The notes beneath the pieces were generated by a model. It was not told the origin of the DNA. It made no database searches and was given only the letters and a program-made list of their open reading frames with translations. This document shows, one piece after another, positions 22,310 through 36,995 of a DNA stretch of 64,000 nucleotides (the first letter of the stretch is position 1; every line of letters starts with the position of its first letter). The stretch is from NCBI RefSeq assembly GCF_003711515.1, contig NW_021167079.1:1043471-1107470 (forward strand), given 5' to 3'. The stretch comes from Sodiomyces alkalinus F11. Taxonomy: Eukaryota > Ascomycota > Sordariomycetes > Glomerellales > Plectosphaerellaceae. The position numbers and the translations under genes are program-made.

Positions 22310-24285
22310 CTAGACTTGTCTCATCGTTTCGGGGCGCAGGTCTTGAACATAGAAATCGAGCTTGTCCGAGTGGTATACGTGCCCGTGGGGCTGACTGGCG
22401 CGCGTGTAAATATTGTCGATGTCGTGCATGTGGAAGGTCTCCGTCTTTGTGCACTGGAGAATGTGAGGTAGCCCGGGCGGGTTGGTGAGGCGGAAAATGC
22501 CATACCTGAGGGTATGAGTCAGTGATGTGTATGTCGCCATACAATGAGGGAAGTAATGGGGGGGAAAAAGGACGGAGTCATTGTCATCTTGGGGTTGGTC
22601 CTTACGAAGGCTCATGCCGCGGGGCGCACACGATGGCAATGCTCTCCGGCATCATGACCTGGTAGCCAGCCTGGGTGTGCAAGTCCCGCGAACTCATGAA
22701 ACACGTCTGGGTCGGATGTGTGTGGATCCAGCCGAGCATCAGCAGGTCCTCGTTGATGCAGTATTCCAGCATGCCCGACTCGTTTTCCGTTTCACACGTG
22801 TCCGACGTGGACTTCTGCTCCGGGATGAGGAGGCAGCTGACGAAAAGGGCATTGTTGATGGGCCGGCCACAGAGCATGCCGCACATCTCCAGCCCCTTCC
22901 TGGTGTGGTCAGACGCGATCTTGAGGAACTCCTCCTTGAGACGGGTGGGGATGAAGACGGGCCGAATGGGGTCGCCGTTCTCCAGATATGCCGCTGGCCG
23001 GAAGGCAATGCGTTCCTTCTTGGGCGGTGGTTCTATCGCCGCCTGCTCCTTCGGAGGCCGGCGCGGGGCTCTTGTCGGAGAAGGCAGCCGCTTATAGGCC
23101 GCCGCGGGCTCGGGCTCCTTGCGGGGCCGTTCGGGAGGTCCCGAGTCAAGTCTGTGGGTGGTGGGTGCGACGGCTTCCTTCGGTGGCCTCAAGGGCGGCG
23201 GCAACGGGGCCGGGCGCGGGTCGAGATGCGCCCTCTCCGTCTCGAGAGGTTTCGGTCGGGAAATCGAAGGGTAATGATAAGGTCGGCTGGCAAGTCTCGG
23301 CGGCGGCAAAGAGGGGGTCCGTTTCAATCCCGTGGTCGGGCTTTGGCTCGAGGTGGTCGAGCTCGGGCTCATGGTATGGCGGAAGGCATCCTCGACACGT
23401 GCGGTGTCCTCTTCTTCGCCCACGGCGTTGTAATCCAGCCAGCGCCGCGTCGCCTCCATCTGCTTCCGCAACTCTTCATCCTCGTCTATGTCATTTATTG
23501 GTCCCTCTGGGAGGCTTCCTTCGTGTTTTGGTTCGGGTTTCCGCTCGAGTGGGTGTTCGGACTCTGGAGGGGGCTTATGATCTTGTACGTTCCAGTCATC
23601 CCACGTGCCCCCCTTGCGACGTTCCATCTCCAGCTCTTCGGTGACGCCTGCCTGCCGTGTGCCCCTCCTCCGCGCATCTCGGAGCTGATAGTCTCGTTGC
23701 GCAAGGCCGATGGCAAGGTCCTGGTTGTCCCCCACGTCAAGCACCTTGGCCTTGCCGCTCAGGGTGGGGTCCCGAGCAGAGAAGCTGTCGTAACTCCGGA
23801 CCCTCGAATGGGAACGTTCAGCCTCTATCTGCTTCTGTGATGCTGTCATGGACTTCCATTCCTCGTACTCCCGATCTATCAGCGGCTTCAGTTGTTCGAG
23901 GCGCTTGAAGACTTCCTTGCTCTGTCGGTCTCGGAGAGGCTTAGCGATAATTTTGTTCACGGGCGATTTCGCTTCGGGGTGCGTATTGAGGTGCTTGAGG
24001 ACCAGGATGGAGTGACGCCAGAGCATAAGATAGGCCTTTCGATAGTCGCCTTCCTCCATTGCGAACCCTGCCTGAGAGATGCGTTAGCAGACCGCGAGGT
24101 CAACTTCGATGTATACCGGCGCACCGAGGCGGAAGAAGATGACGCACTTCTTGATAGAGGGTATCGGCGGAGCGAGCCCAGTACTTGAAAGGAATCGTAT
24201 GCTGAAACTGGAAGTCTTCTGCCATGGCCGCAAGCTCCTGCGAGCTAGTAGGCCGGCTCGGCCTTGGTATTGACGTGCCGTTCAT
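22310..24285 (-). CDS. AMSH-like JAMM/MPN+ deubiquitinase (ESCRT-linked)
   Basis: A zinc-dependent endosomal deubiquitinase expected to cleave K63-linked ubiquitin chains from sorted cargo. It has 599 residues in exons 24285-24148, 24071-22606 and 22505-22310. The N-terminal ~110 residues form the USP8-dimer/MIT-like helical part (AEDFQFQHTIPFKYWARSAD; MEEGDYRKAYLMLWRHSILV). A long Pro/Arg/Ser-rich linker follows. The C-terminal MPN+ domain begins near residue 420. It holds the JAMM motif, a Glu in LKEEFLKI or MCGMLCGR context and then HTHPTQTCFMSSRDLHTQ (around residues 496-513) with both His and the Asp. The last exon adds the AMSH-specific HMHDIDNIYTRAS and SDKLDFYVQDLRPETM. It matches fission yeast Sst2 in layout. 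VPS4 lies 4 kb away. Confidence 0.92.
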
Positions 24286-25495
24286 CGTGATGGGCCAGAC
24301 GAACGGGTTCCTGGCAGAGTTTCGAAGGTGGGAGGATGAAAGCGAAAGTCGAAAGTCGAAAGTCGGAACTTGGGACGTCGATGATCAAGAGGTGGTCGCG
24401 GTCATTCGGCCATGGCTCGGTCTATTCTTCGCACGCTACGTTGCTAAGGGAAACTGCGTTGATCCGCAGGAGGACGGAGGAATGATGGATGTCTTCCCAC
24501 AGTATCTTGGACCACGCGTCAAAAGGTCAGTCAGGGACCTTCCCTACCTTTCCTTAGCTGCCTTCGGGTGGGTGGGGGGTCTGACATAACGCACGGCAGA
24601 TCAGAACCCCCCTCGCGTAGCATCGGATGAGGGGAAAGTCACATGTTGTTCCACCTGACCAAGATCCGGCATTACTCCGGGAAAGAATGAGAATCAAAAG
24701 TTAAACCAAAATGACGGAATACCGGAGTACATTCCCCGCCATTCCCATCATTTCCATATTTCCATCCCACCCACCACGTTCCAACGGTTGCACCAACGCA
24801 ATATGGGAATGCACCACCATAATCTCCGTTTCTCTCCGTTCCATCCGATCTCACCTACCTACAACGTCCCTCGACTCGCCTCACGCTTTATTCATGTAGC
24901 ATCTCCGTAATCATCCTGCCTCTGACCATTGTCTTATCCGTAATTACAACCTACGGACGGACGTGGGTTTGCCTGCCGGTCGGGAATAATCGGCTCCTCC
25001 CCCGTCATTCACAATCCTCGACGACCTAGACACAAGGCTTTAATTTTTGCATTCCCAGGAACATTCGGAACGTTCTGACCGTGGCTGTCACATTCAACCA
25101 CCGGGAGGTAGCCCGGTGGCGATGGGGAACAAGGATGAATAGATGAATTGGTACCGAATATTGCCTCCTGCCCCTGCCTATGGCCTGATCATTCGGGAAA
25201 AAGCGACCCTGCCCGAGATTACTGTCCTCATGAGGCTGCAAGGCTGCCACATCGTCCGAGCTTTTATCAATATCAAACAAACATATATTTCGGATTCCGG
25301 TCTCGTTGTCCCCTGGGAGTAATTGTTGTAATCCAAATTTCTTTCTCCTGGAATTAGAGCATAAAAGTGTCCGTCATCGAATGCGTTGGAACTTCACACT
25401 ACACTCATTAGTGCAAATTCATCTGTCTGGATATATCAGCTCCAAAGCAACCAGTCTACAATTTCTTTTTCCACTTTTTTTTCCTTCCATTCAAC
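24286..25495. promoter_or_regulatory. divergent promoter region between the AMSH-like gene and an unknown gene
   Basis: A 1.2-kb gene-free interval serving both flanking genes. It carries three copies of gaaagtc at 24343-24366. No other structure is recognised. Confidence 0.4.
24343..24366. repeat. 7-bp tandem repeat (gaaagtc)
   Basis: Three consecutive copies with slight variation, in the shared upstream region next to the AMSH-like gene. Confidence 0.7.
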
Positions 25496-26181
25496 ATGTT
25501 GTCTCAAAAGGGCAAAGGTACGTTACCGCATTACCATCAATCACCCCCCCACCGCATCAGCTAACCTGGTCATCAGACGCTATCGATAGCGTTCTGCCTT
25601 CCTTCTCCGTGACCCTAGGCCACGCCTCCATCCAAACCACCGATTCCATCTGGGAGTCAGCCGTCCAATGCTTCGAACAAATCCTCGAGGCCTACGAAGC
25701 TCGCGCCGTCCTCTCCGGCCTGGAAAATCTCCGGAGCATCCTACAAGCAACATTTGACGAGGAGGTGCGCGGCCTATTGGACTCGGACGCACAGGGGTTG
25801 AGCCTACTCGACGATTCCCTCGACGACGCCACCAAGGCCCGTGTACTAGCTCAGGTCGTCGCCGGCACTGTCGCTGTGCTGGAGCGGACGACTGACTCGG
25901 GCAGGCTGGTCAGCGTAGAGCGTTTCGGCGCAGAGGTCCGACGTTTCGCGGAGAGCGACCACCGGAGGAGACTTGTCGAGACGATTGAGGGAAGCAAGGT
26001 GTTCGCGCGGTGTTACGCGCCCCAGCAGATCAGGGACGTCATGGTCCGGGCCGTGGAAGACCGCCACGACGGCGAGGATTGGTTGGGAGAGGATGGCCAA
26101 TCTGCCATCGGCTGGGCGACGGAACTTCCCTCGAGGAACATGGGGTTGCCGTGGGGTTTCACCATCCTGGCATTGAACTGA
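25496..26181 (+). CDS. unknown helical protein
   Basis: A 208-residue protein in two exons: a tiny first exon of 22 nt (25496-25517) and 25577-26181. The 59-nt intron splices MLSQKGK to DAIDSVLPSFSVTLGHASI. I do not recognise the family. It is acidic and rich in predicted amphipathic helices. It has neither a signal peptide nor a membrane segment, and only two cysteines. GC content and codon use look like those of its neighbours. The first-exon splice is supported by good GTACGT and CATCAG borders and by frame. It is transcribed away from the AMSH-like gene and converges on prefoldin subunit 6, whose stop codon is only 185 bp away. Confidence 0.6.
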
Positions 26182-26366
26182 TTCTGGCGTCGCACGTGGG
26201 ATTCGGATGGAAAATCTTGGCGGGCAGACATCAGATAGACGGCGTTCGGGCTAGCATCATTCATGTTCATGATCGAGGATAACGACCAAACCCAACTCTT
26301 AGAGCAACTTAATAATAACCACACCACACCCGCCACTCACTTTCTTATTTTTCCGCTATCCCTCGC

Positions 26367-26993
26367 CTAGCCCATTGCGGCAGCTTTGCCTTTGCCCGCC
26401 GGTTGACCTGCAGCGGCAGCAGCTTGTGCTGCAGATTGTGCCTGGATGATCTCTGCCTTCTTCTTGTCAAGCTTCTCCTGGATCTCATTCAGAGTAGCTT
26501 CGTGCCTCTCACTGCACAGATCATTAGCACATGGAGTCCAAGGTCGCAAGAAGAAAAGAAAAGAAAAAAAAGGTATCGTCGATGTTCCTCACATTTCCTT
26601 GGTGATAAACTCTAATCGTCCCTTGACCGTGCTCTCAGCCTCGGCCCTGTCCTGCTCCAAGAGGACGCTGCCGACCAGCTTGTATATGCGTTCGCCATCC
26701 TTGAGGTTCTTGAATTCCTAAGGTAGGATGTTAGGATGGAGGCATTGGGTATCTCAGTGGGGAGCGCCGGGGAGGATGTGAAGAGGGACTTGATCCGCCT
26801 ACTTGCTCCACCCCGAGGTTTTCCTGTCTCTGAGCCTCAAGCTTTTGCCTCGCTTGTACCGAGTTTTGCAATTCTATGCACCGCTCTATTAGCATAATAG
26901 CACCAAATCCAGGTTTAGACAATACTACTTGCCTAATTGCAATTTTGTGTATTCCTCCGAGAGCGCCTGAAGGCGTGCTTGAAGCTCGGCCAT
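26367..26993 (-). CDS. YKE2: prefoldin subunit 6
   Basis: A beta-type subunit of the hexameric prefoldin chaperone that hands unfolded actin and tubulin to CCT. It has 133 residues in four exons: 26993-26933, 26873-26803, 26717-26593 and 26511-26367. The joined protein starts MAELQARLQALSEEYTKLQL. It continues with the hallmark FKNLKDGERIYKLVGSVLLE beta-hairpin and VKGRLEFITKEIERHEATL, and ends in a coiled coil with an Ala/Gln/Lys tail. Intron 1 uses a GC donor (TTAG|GCAAGT) with acceptor TGCATAG; this is the only choice I found that restores the conserved L-E-L-Q-N-S-V-Q-A-R sequence. Length and motifs fit the family exactly. Confidence 0.93.
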
Positions 26994-29575
<2,582 letters not shown>

Positions 29576-30348
29576 TGACGAGGCTCCAAGTCGAAGCCGA
29601 AGCGTGCGAGACGAGAAAAGAGGAAGGGGGACCATGGCGTGGGTGACTCGGTGAACAATGGATGCCAGCCAGCTCCCACCAAGAGTTTCGTTTGGAAGAG
29701 TGAAGTGCTTGGAAATCCCACATCTACAGTACATTCAGAGCAAAGAGAAGAGGTACGGGAGGCAGTAGCCCGGGTGAGGAAGGGGAGAAGGGACGCGGTG
29801 GGCAGACATGCCCCTGCAGCATAGCAGAGCGGTTAGGTGGTTTCGGGAACAGCACATGGCGTCCTGCGGCGTTTCTCGTTTTTGTTCTGTTGTCACCAGG
29901 CCTTTATGGGATGAAATGATGAGGATGGGCCACGATGGAAAGGGGAATGAATTGAAAGATGATTAATTGCTTGCATTGTGTGGCCGGCCCCCTTATGTAG
30001 CGTATGAACAATTCCGTGTTAGTTAGCCCTTACCACAGGGAATAGCAACGGTATGGCTGTTTGGACATTGTTCAACTCGCCCAAGCCTCATGTTCGTCAC
30101 ACGCAAATATCACAAGGCCAGAAATTATGGACCTGTCGAATGAGCTGGGTATGAACCTTCATGAGATGGTACATAGACGCGTCTAACATGTGACGCCAAT
30201 GCAAAGACAAGACATCGAAATTGCCCAAAGAAACTCCTCATGCCGTAGATCCCTTGCAACTCCAACCAAAGACCGTAAGCAAGAACACAGAACAGAAACG
30301 AACGAGCCGAGACAAGCCAAGAAAAAGCCGACCCCAAGATGCGCTTAT
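29576..30348. other. convergent 3' spacer
   Basis: Between the convergent ends of VPS4 and NOP56. No gene or repeat seen. Confidence 0.55.
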
Positions 30349-32177
30349 CTAGTCATCGTGCTTGGACTTCTTCTTCTTCTTCTTCTTCTTTTCGCCATCG
30401 CCGCCTGCTGCGGGCTCTTCTGGGGCGCCTACTTCGGACTCGCGCTTGCGCTTCTTCTCCTTCTTGTCGGACTTGTCCTTCTTCTCCTTTTTGTCCTTCT
30501 TGTCCTTGGACTTCTTCTCCTTTTCTCCTACGTCGGCGGCGGGAGCGGCGAGCTGGGACTGATCGATGTCCATGGCGTCACCTTCGATGGTCTTGAGCAC
30601 GGATGCCTAAATATCCCAGTCAGTATTCCGTCACATGGGCGATCCAACGACAAAAGAGGATGAAAAAACAAACAAAAAAAAAGCAGAAGACATATCCACT
30701 TACCATTACATCCGCGTTCTTAGCGGGCTTCTTCCCTGACGCGTAAAACTCGAGCCGATCCTCGACCTGCTGGCGCAGCACCTCACCAAACCTGACGGAC
30801 GGCTCTTCAGAAAAGTTGTCGATCCGGCTGGCGATACTGCACTTGTTGGCGAGGTAGCGCGAGATGCGTCCCTTATGACGAGCCCCAGCCTTGCCGATGA
30901 AGCTGCTGTGGTAGATGAGACCATACTTGGGGGTGTTGCTCTTCGTCTTGAGCGCGCGGAAGAGGGCCTTCTCGGCACCGAGGATCTGGAGCGTCGAGGC
31001 CGGGTACTTGGACAGGTTGGTCAGCGAGCCGGCGTGGGAGATGAGGCGGGCGGCCACGGGCGTGCCGATGAGGCACTGCAGGTTGGGGGCCACGATGTGC
31101 AGCTTCCGGTCGAGGTAGTTGGCCGTGGCGCGGCGGGCCTCGGCCTGCTGGACGACCGCCTCGGCGAAGCCCTTGACGATCTCCATGTCCTCGGGCGTGA
31201 TCTGCAGGCCCATGGACACCTTGGCCGCGTCGATGATGGCCTGGGCCTTCTCGCCGTCCTGGTCGACAATGGCGGCGATGTCGTCCACCTTGTCGTCCGT
31301 CAGCGTCGACTTGTCGCCGATGGCGAGCACCAGCTTGGCGTAGGTCAGGTTGTCCGACTCGATCTTGATCAGCTCGGGGAAGTGCCAGCCGTACCACTCC
31401 CGCACCCGCATGAAGAACTGGTTGACGCCCTTGTCCTGGAAGTCGATGGTGGCGCTGGCCTGGATCACGTGGTTGTCGTTCTTGGTGGTGTTGAACTTGA
31501 CCTTGCTCCGCGAGTAGGCGTGGCCGAGGCCGAGGCCGGCTTGGGCCGACTCGCCCGTCTGCAGGCCCTTGAGCAGCTTGTCGGCGTGCAGGCGAACGCC
31601 GCGCAGGAAGTCGGCGGCCACCTCGGACGTCTCGCTCGTTTCGCATTCGATACCGTTGAAGGTGGATTTGATCATGCTGGCCAAATTCTTCTCGGCGACG
31701 GCGAGGACGACCTTGCTCTTCTTTCCGCTCGTCTTGGGGAGATTGAGCTCGAGGATGGATTTCAGGTTATCGGACATTTGACCCTCCGAGATCATGTTGA
31801 TTTCACTTAGGGCTTCCTTTCCGGTCCTGTGCCACCTAGTTAGTCCCCCAGTGTCCCTATATCCAGCATCTCCAAGTTCGTCCTCGGTACACATTCATCC
31901 CTCTCAGGCTCCCAGTGTCCATGTTCCTCCCGCCTGCAACTCGACTCGGGCGCCCGAGGACTTGGGGGTGGGTTTCTTCTTCTTCTTTTTTTCGGGTAAA
32001 ATCTTACTGGAATGGGGTAAAGTTGAGGAGTTTGACCATCTTGCCAAACTTCGAAAGGTCATTGAGGGTTTCTTGGGTCTCCTTGGAGCGAAGACCGATG
32101 CTGTCAGCTTGGTGTTCGACCTGAAAAACACCATAGCCCATCGGGGCCTCATAGAGGATGTAATTGACAGACGCCAT
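30349..32177 (-). CDS. NOP56: Nop56, box C/D snoRNP core protein
   Basis: A nucleolar core protein of box C/D snoRNPs, needed for rRNA 2'-O-methylation and 60S assembly. It has 516 residues in exons 32177-32008, 31826-30704 and 30606-30349. The N-terminal domain starts MASVNYILYEAPMGYGVFQV, which points to Nop56 rather than Nop58. The coiled coil and Nop domain follow, with TPVAARLISHAGSLTNLSKY and GAEKALFRALKTKSNTPKYGLIYHSSFIG. The C-terminus is the usual KKE/D-type tail ending KKKKKKKKSKHDD. Introns of 181 and 97 nt were examined for a hosted box C/D snoRNA; no convincing C and D box pair was found. It precedes SCH9 on the same strand. Confidence 0.95.
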
Positions 32178-32934
32178 GCTGAAAAAGACTGTCGCCGAAG
32201 CCTATCAATTCAGATGGAATCAAAGTCGGCAGTAGACAGCTGGAGTGGTGCAATTGGACGTCGGTTTCTACCAAAGATGGACTGCGCGACCGACGATTGT
32301 TCTTGGTTGTACTATTTTTTCCTTCACCCACGGATTGGAAATTTTTCCACCGTAAAGAGCTTCTCGACCCACCTTGTTTGAGCACCCACCCTCGGCCAAC
32401 CAATAAACATCTCTCAAACTTGAGTTTCGGTGGGGCTAAGCTCGGTTCATTCATGAAGACCACATGACCATACACGTGACCTTTTTCCTTTCCTTTCCCA
32501 ACCTCGAGCCGATTTTCCAGAGGGCTTTCAATCCCTTTGTTTCACATAGTACAAAAGGTGTCACAGGTGATTTACTTGCTGAGCTGGTATCGGTGGATTG
32601 TTGATCCTAGGCTCTAGTCCTATAGAGAGCCGTTGATCTGCCAATTTATCGCCATTCTACATACGGATACTCACGGGGTTGACGGCCAAAGCCCTTGTTT
32701 GTTTCTTGCGAAGCATTGGTCTAACAACGCTTCTCACATAGACTCTCATGCCAACTCCTGTCATAAACGATGCTGAGTATTTCATCTGTCTGCCCAACGG
32801 CCTGTGCCTATCTACATGCCGGTTTCCCCATAGGCATTCAATGTTCCGGAACGCCGTGTAAAGAAAGACGCAAAAAGCTCCACTGACGACAATGCTGTCT
32901 AAACCCTTCTCTTCTGCCCGGGGGGAAACAATGT
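32178..32934. promoter_or_regulatory. NOP56 upstream region
   Basis: The 757 bp between the SCH9 stop codon and the NOP56 start. No distinctive element identified by eye. Confidence 0.35.
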
Positions 32935-35016
32935 TTATCGTTCCTGGATGCTGCCAACAAATGACGGGTCCTTGACACTACCACCCGCATCTCCCAGTCC
33001 GGCAATCGGTCTGTTGTAACTGAAGCCCTGGAACTGGTTCTGCATGGTCTGCGACAGCATCGCATCCTCCACGTACGAGTCCTGGGGCGCTTCTGAGGTA
33101 AATTCGGGGTCGAAGTTATTAGTGTCGAGGGCATCCACCTGAATAATGATCTCAATCAGTAAAACATCCACATACAAGAGAGAAAGAAAACACTCGCAGA
33201 GGGTTTCACGTACCACATTAGGCTTGAACGCCGGTTCGTACTTGCGCTGCAGGAGCTTGCGCCAGTCAATGGCGTGGAAGAAAGGATGCGCCTTGATCTC
33301 GGCTGATCCGTTGGCTCCGAGACGCTCCCTTGGATCGCGGTTCAGCAACCTGGTCAGGAGATCCCTGGCCGCAGGAGGGACGATATCGTGACCAGGGAAG
33401 TGGAGGGGGTCCGAGAGGATCTTGCGATACATTTCGTTGGTGTTCTCATCATAAAAAGGAGGAAGACCCGTGAGCATCTCGTAGAGAAGAACGCCCAGGG
33501 TCCACCAATCCACCGTCTTATTGTATCCCTGCCCCATCAATAGCTCGGGCGCCAGATACTCGGGGGTGCCGCAGAAGGTGTTAGTTCTGTCCTCATCCTT
33601 CATATCCAGCTTGCAGAGACCAAAATCACACAGAGCGATGTGGCCCTGGTAGTCGAGCAGAATATTCTCGGGCTTGAGGTCTCGGTAGATGACGTTGAAG
33701 CCGTGCAGGCACTCGAGGGCGCACAGGAGTTCGGCGGTATAGAACCGGGAGCGGTTGACGTCGAATCTTGTCTCCTTTTGTAGGTGGTGGAAAAGCTCGC
33801 CTCCATTGACAAAGGCTAGCACGAAGTAGAGCTTCTCGGGCGACTGGAAGGTGAACTTGAGGGGGACGATGAACGGGTTGTTGATTTGCGCCAATACGGA
33901 GCGTTCGGCAAGGGTATGGGCGACTTCGGATCGAGAAATGATTTTTGCTTTCCTGATCGTCTTCAGGGCGTAGATTCGGTTCGTGTCCTTCTTGCGCACC
34001 TGCATAACCTTGCCGAAGCTGCCCTTGCCAACGACCTTGAGCAGGTCAAAGTCATCGATAGTGAGCTTGCCTGCGCGGTTCTCGACGTACTCGACGCCAA
34101 TCTTGAGCTTTCCAGTGCCGTACTGTACGTCCACCCACTCAACTCCACTATGGCCGAGAGCGCGCTCGCGGTTGTTAAACTCGGCTGCGGCCTTCTCGCG
34201 GTCCTTCTTGTTCGCCTTGGGGTCCTCGACGAAGTCGTGCCTCTCCTCGAAGCGGGGGTTGATGCGGGCCAACCCGAGGAAGATATCCTGGCTACGGCCT
34301 GATCCAGGAGGGGCCATAGGATTACGCATGTACAGATGGATGACGAGCTCCGTGACGCGAGACACGTCGAACTTGTACTGCGTGTTTCCTCCGGCCCAGA
34401 GAGGGTTCTCCGGTGTTCCTTCAACCGAGTTGACAAAGACTTGCATCTTGTCGAAGTCCAGTAGGGCGTAGGGCATGTATTTGCCGGAAATACGGCCATG
34501 GTTGGTGGGAATTCCGCTGAAGCCACCGCCGGCGGAAGTCTGTGGGCGGCCACCGCTGATAAAAGAGCCGATGGTTCCTCGTTGGGAGGAAGAGGGGCGG
34601 ACGGAGCCAGCGACGGTAGTGCCACCAGTGGACAGCGACCCTTGATGCGACGAAGCAAAGATTTGTCTGTGTTGTTCGGGGAGGGAGAAGCCTTGACCTT
34701 CGTGGAGGGTAACGACGAGGATACCGGGCTTGGGGGGGTTAACGACAGGGGCCTGGACCATAGCCTCCGAGGCGGCTACGACAGTTAGTATCAAATGCAT
34801 GCCGTGTCGGACGGGTTTGGGGCTCCGTCCGATTCAAGCAAACATATGGGTTCGCGTACCGATGTTTCCCTCCGTCGTAGGTGTCACCGACCCCGATAGG
34901 CTGGGTTGGGCCTTTTCGCTGTCTGTAATGGTGGAGGTTGATGGCGAGCGGGAGAAGGTGCTGGCCAAGGGCCCAAGATGGGTGTCCTTGAGCTTCTTCG
35001 TCAATTTCCACGACAT
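32935..35016 (-). CDS. SCH9: Sch9-type AGC protein kinase
   Basis: The fungal S6K/Akt-like kinase, a TORC1 effector controlling growth, nutrient response and lifespan. It has 640 residues in exons 35016-34860, 34775-33214 and 33138-32935. It starts MSWKLTKKLKDTHLGPLAST, the fungal Sch9 N-terminus. A C2-like domain spans ~residues 70-285. The kinase domain begins at ~295 with GKGSFGKV, K324, catalytic YRDLKPEN (D418) and DFG. The activation loop TNTFCGTPEYLAPE carries T452, the PDK1 site equivalent. The AGC tail includes the hydrophobic motif FQGFSY. Intron 2 is 75 nt (33213-33139), exactly 25 codons with no stop in frame, so both spliced and retained forms would be readable; the conserved tail requires splicing. 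Confidence 0.96.
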
Positions 35017-36995
35017 TTTGCGAAAGCGTGAGGCCAAGATGCGCAGAAAAGGGGGAATGGGCGGTGGGAAGGAATGTGGTCGGCTAGAAGATGAACAGTC
35101 CGGCTGGTGAAGACGGTACGAAGTCGACGCAAGGCCAGCCAAGTCAGTCGGGATAGTACGATACAAAAGCGTCAGGTTGCCCGGCTGTGGTAGTGTATAG
35201 CGAGAATGATGATGTAGAGGTCAGCTAACGTAGAGATGGAAGAGACGAGGACGAGCGACGTGTCTATCAGTCGCTCTCTAGGGTCGTGATTTGTTGGTGT
35301 TGATTCGGTCGCCGCTTCGTTGGAAGGAACCCCGCAAGATACGCCCCACTCTTATGTTGGGTTGGACGGACGGACGGTGAGACAACCGCTGAAGAGGTAA
35401 TGCTTGGCAAGAACTGGACAAGTCGCCACCAAGGGATGGAAAGATGCAGACTGGTTTGGGGGAAATATATGCGTGTAGGAAAAAAAACTTTACAGAAGGC
35501 GCGTGGGAAAATGGTTTGGAATAATGGACGATTAAAGAACAATTTGCGTGCATCTGCTTGGTTGCTAGATGGAAAGAACCCCGAAGCTTACGAAGCAGCA
35601 GGGTGGCAGTGCAGCCATTGCCCAGTACCTAAGGTACCTACCTACCGTACAATGGTTGAGTGAAAAAGGGAAAAGGCAGGAAGGCTGTGCTCGCCTCGGT
35701 TCGGAATAAGGGGTGGAGGGTTGTCGGGAGGGGCCCACTTCCCCTTTCTAACTTTCCCCTCCCGACTCCCGACATGTCTCCAGGGGGTAATTACTAACCA
35801 AGAATAAAGCTGCGGCGTAGGTACCTACCCGTACTATCCGTAATAATTCTTACTCCGCAGCTGTATTTCGACTCGTATCAGTGGCTTCCTACGATACCTA
35901 TATTCCCTAGGTATTACCTTATTCTGTGTCCGTCCCACGGCTTTTCTGCGTTGATTGAAGAGACAATCACCATAACCAATCTGTTAAACTTTACCAACAC
36001 TGATTTTCCCTTCCCATGAATGAGAAAAGACATCCAAGATGACAATCCTGGGAAGAACACCTAGAGACAACCGCCAGTCCAGTTGCTAGGCATTGCTTCA
36101 ACGATTTCAGCAACACCGATACGAGAAGCTAAACAATTAGGCACATACTAATGGACGTTCTTTGCCATGGGGAATTTACCCAACAGCGGGCGTCAAGATA
36201 CCATGATACGGAGTATTCCGTATATTCTGACGAACGTGTTTGCGTTTCATGAAAGGACCAAAGGCCACAGACAACCCCGATTTTAGAGCTATACGAGTAC
36301 GTTGTCTCCTCTGGCTCACATTGAGAACAGAAGTAACACTCCGTAATTGTCTGGACATAAATCACACAAGTAACGATCTATAAAGAATCCATTGCCCTTG
36401 TAAAGACAACAGTTGCAATCCCATCTACCAAGCTGTAGGCAGGACCAGCTCCCCGTCCGGCCTCGAGCACAGCTTCAAGACCTACAGTGGCGATGCTAAC
36501 GTCGTGCCGCCCCTACTGTGGCTGCTCTGCTCCTGGAGCTAAGACCAACATCCTCACTACCTCATAACTTGACAACGACTTTTCACTTCGTGATCCAACC
36601 GGGAGAATAATCAGTTCATCGGTTCTAGCACCGCAGAGCGATGAGCCAAGCCTAGTATTGCACAACAATTCACCTATGGTCTCAACAAGAGAGGGGCAGG
36701 CAGGGGCCAATGTCTACACAAAATGTGGGGGGCAGTCACCACGGGTAACGCAGAGTCGCAGAGTCGGACAGACGACAGAGGGCGGCACTTCTGTTCGTGG
36801 TACAAAGAAAGAGGTGGGCCAGAATACCAAGATAAACGCTAAACCGGGGGGGAATAAACGATCCTCCACTGCTGAGATATAATTAAGATGCAGACGGACG
36901 AGGATGGTCGGGCCTTGGGTATCAGATAACGAAAAGGGGCATGCTACCAAAGTTGAGAAGCGCCTTCACGCGCGTTTGATAAGTCCGTATCAAGC
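35017..36995. other. 2-kb gene-free stretch
   Basis: Promoter side of SCH9 and 3' flank of the MFS transporter. Short frames only. It contains one TACGGAGTA copy (36207-36215) inside a perfect dyad at 36206-36223, and GTACCTA-rich motifs near 35628-35645 and 35818-35830. Confidence 0.5.

Noticed and set aside
22581..23840. 419-codon plus-strand open frame
   Set aside because: Antisense of the AMSH-like gene, arising from GC-rich codon bias.
30875..31810. 311-codon plus-strand open frame
   Set aside because: Antisense of NOP56.
31827..32007. Box C/D snoRNA hosted in NOP56 intron 1
   Set aside because: No RTGATGA box correctly paired with a terminal CTGA and closing stem was found.
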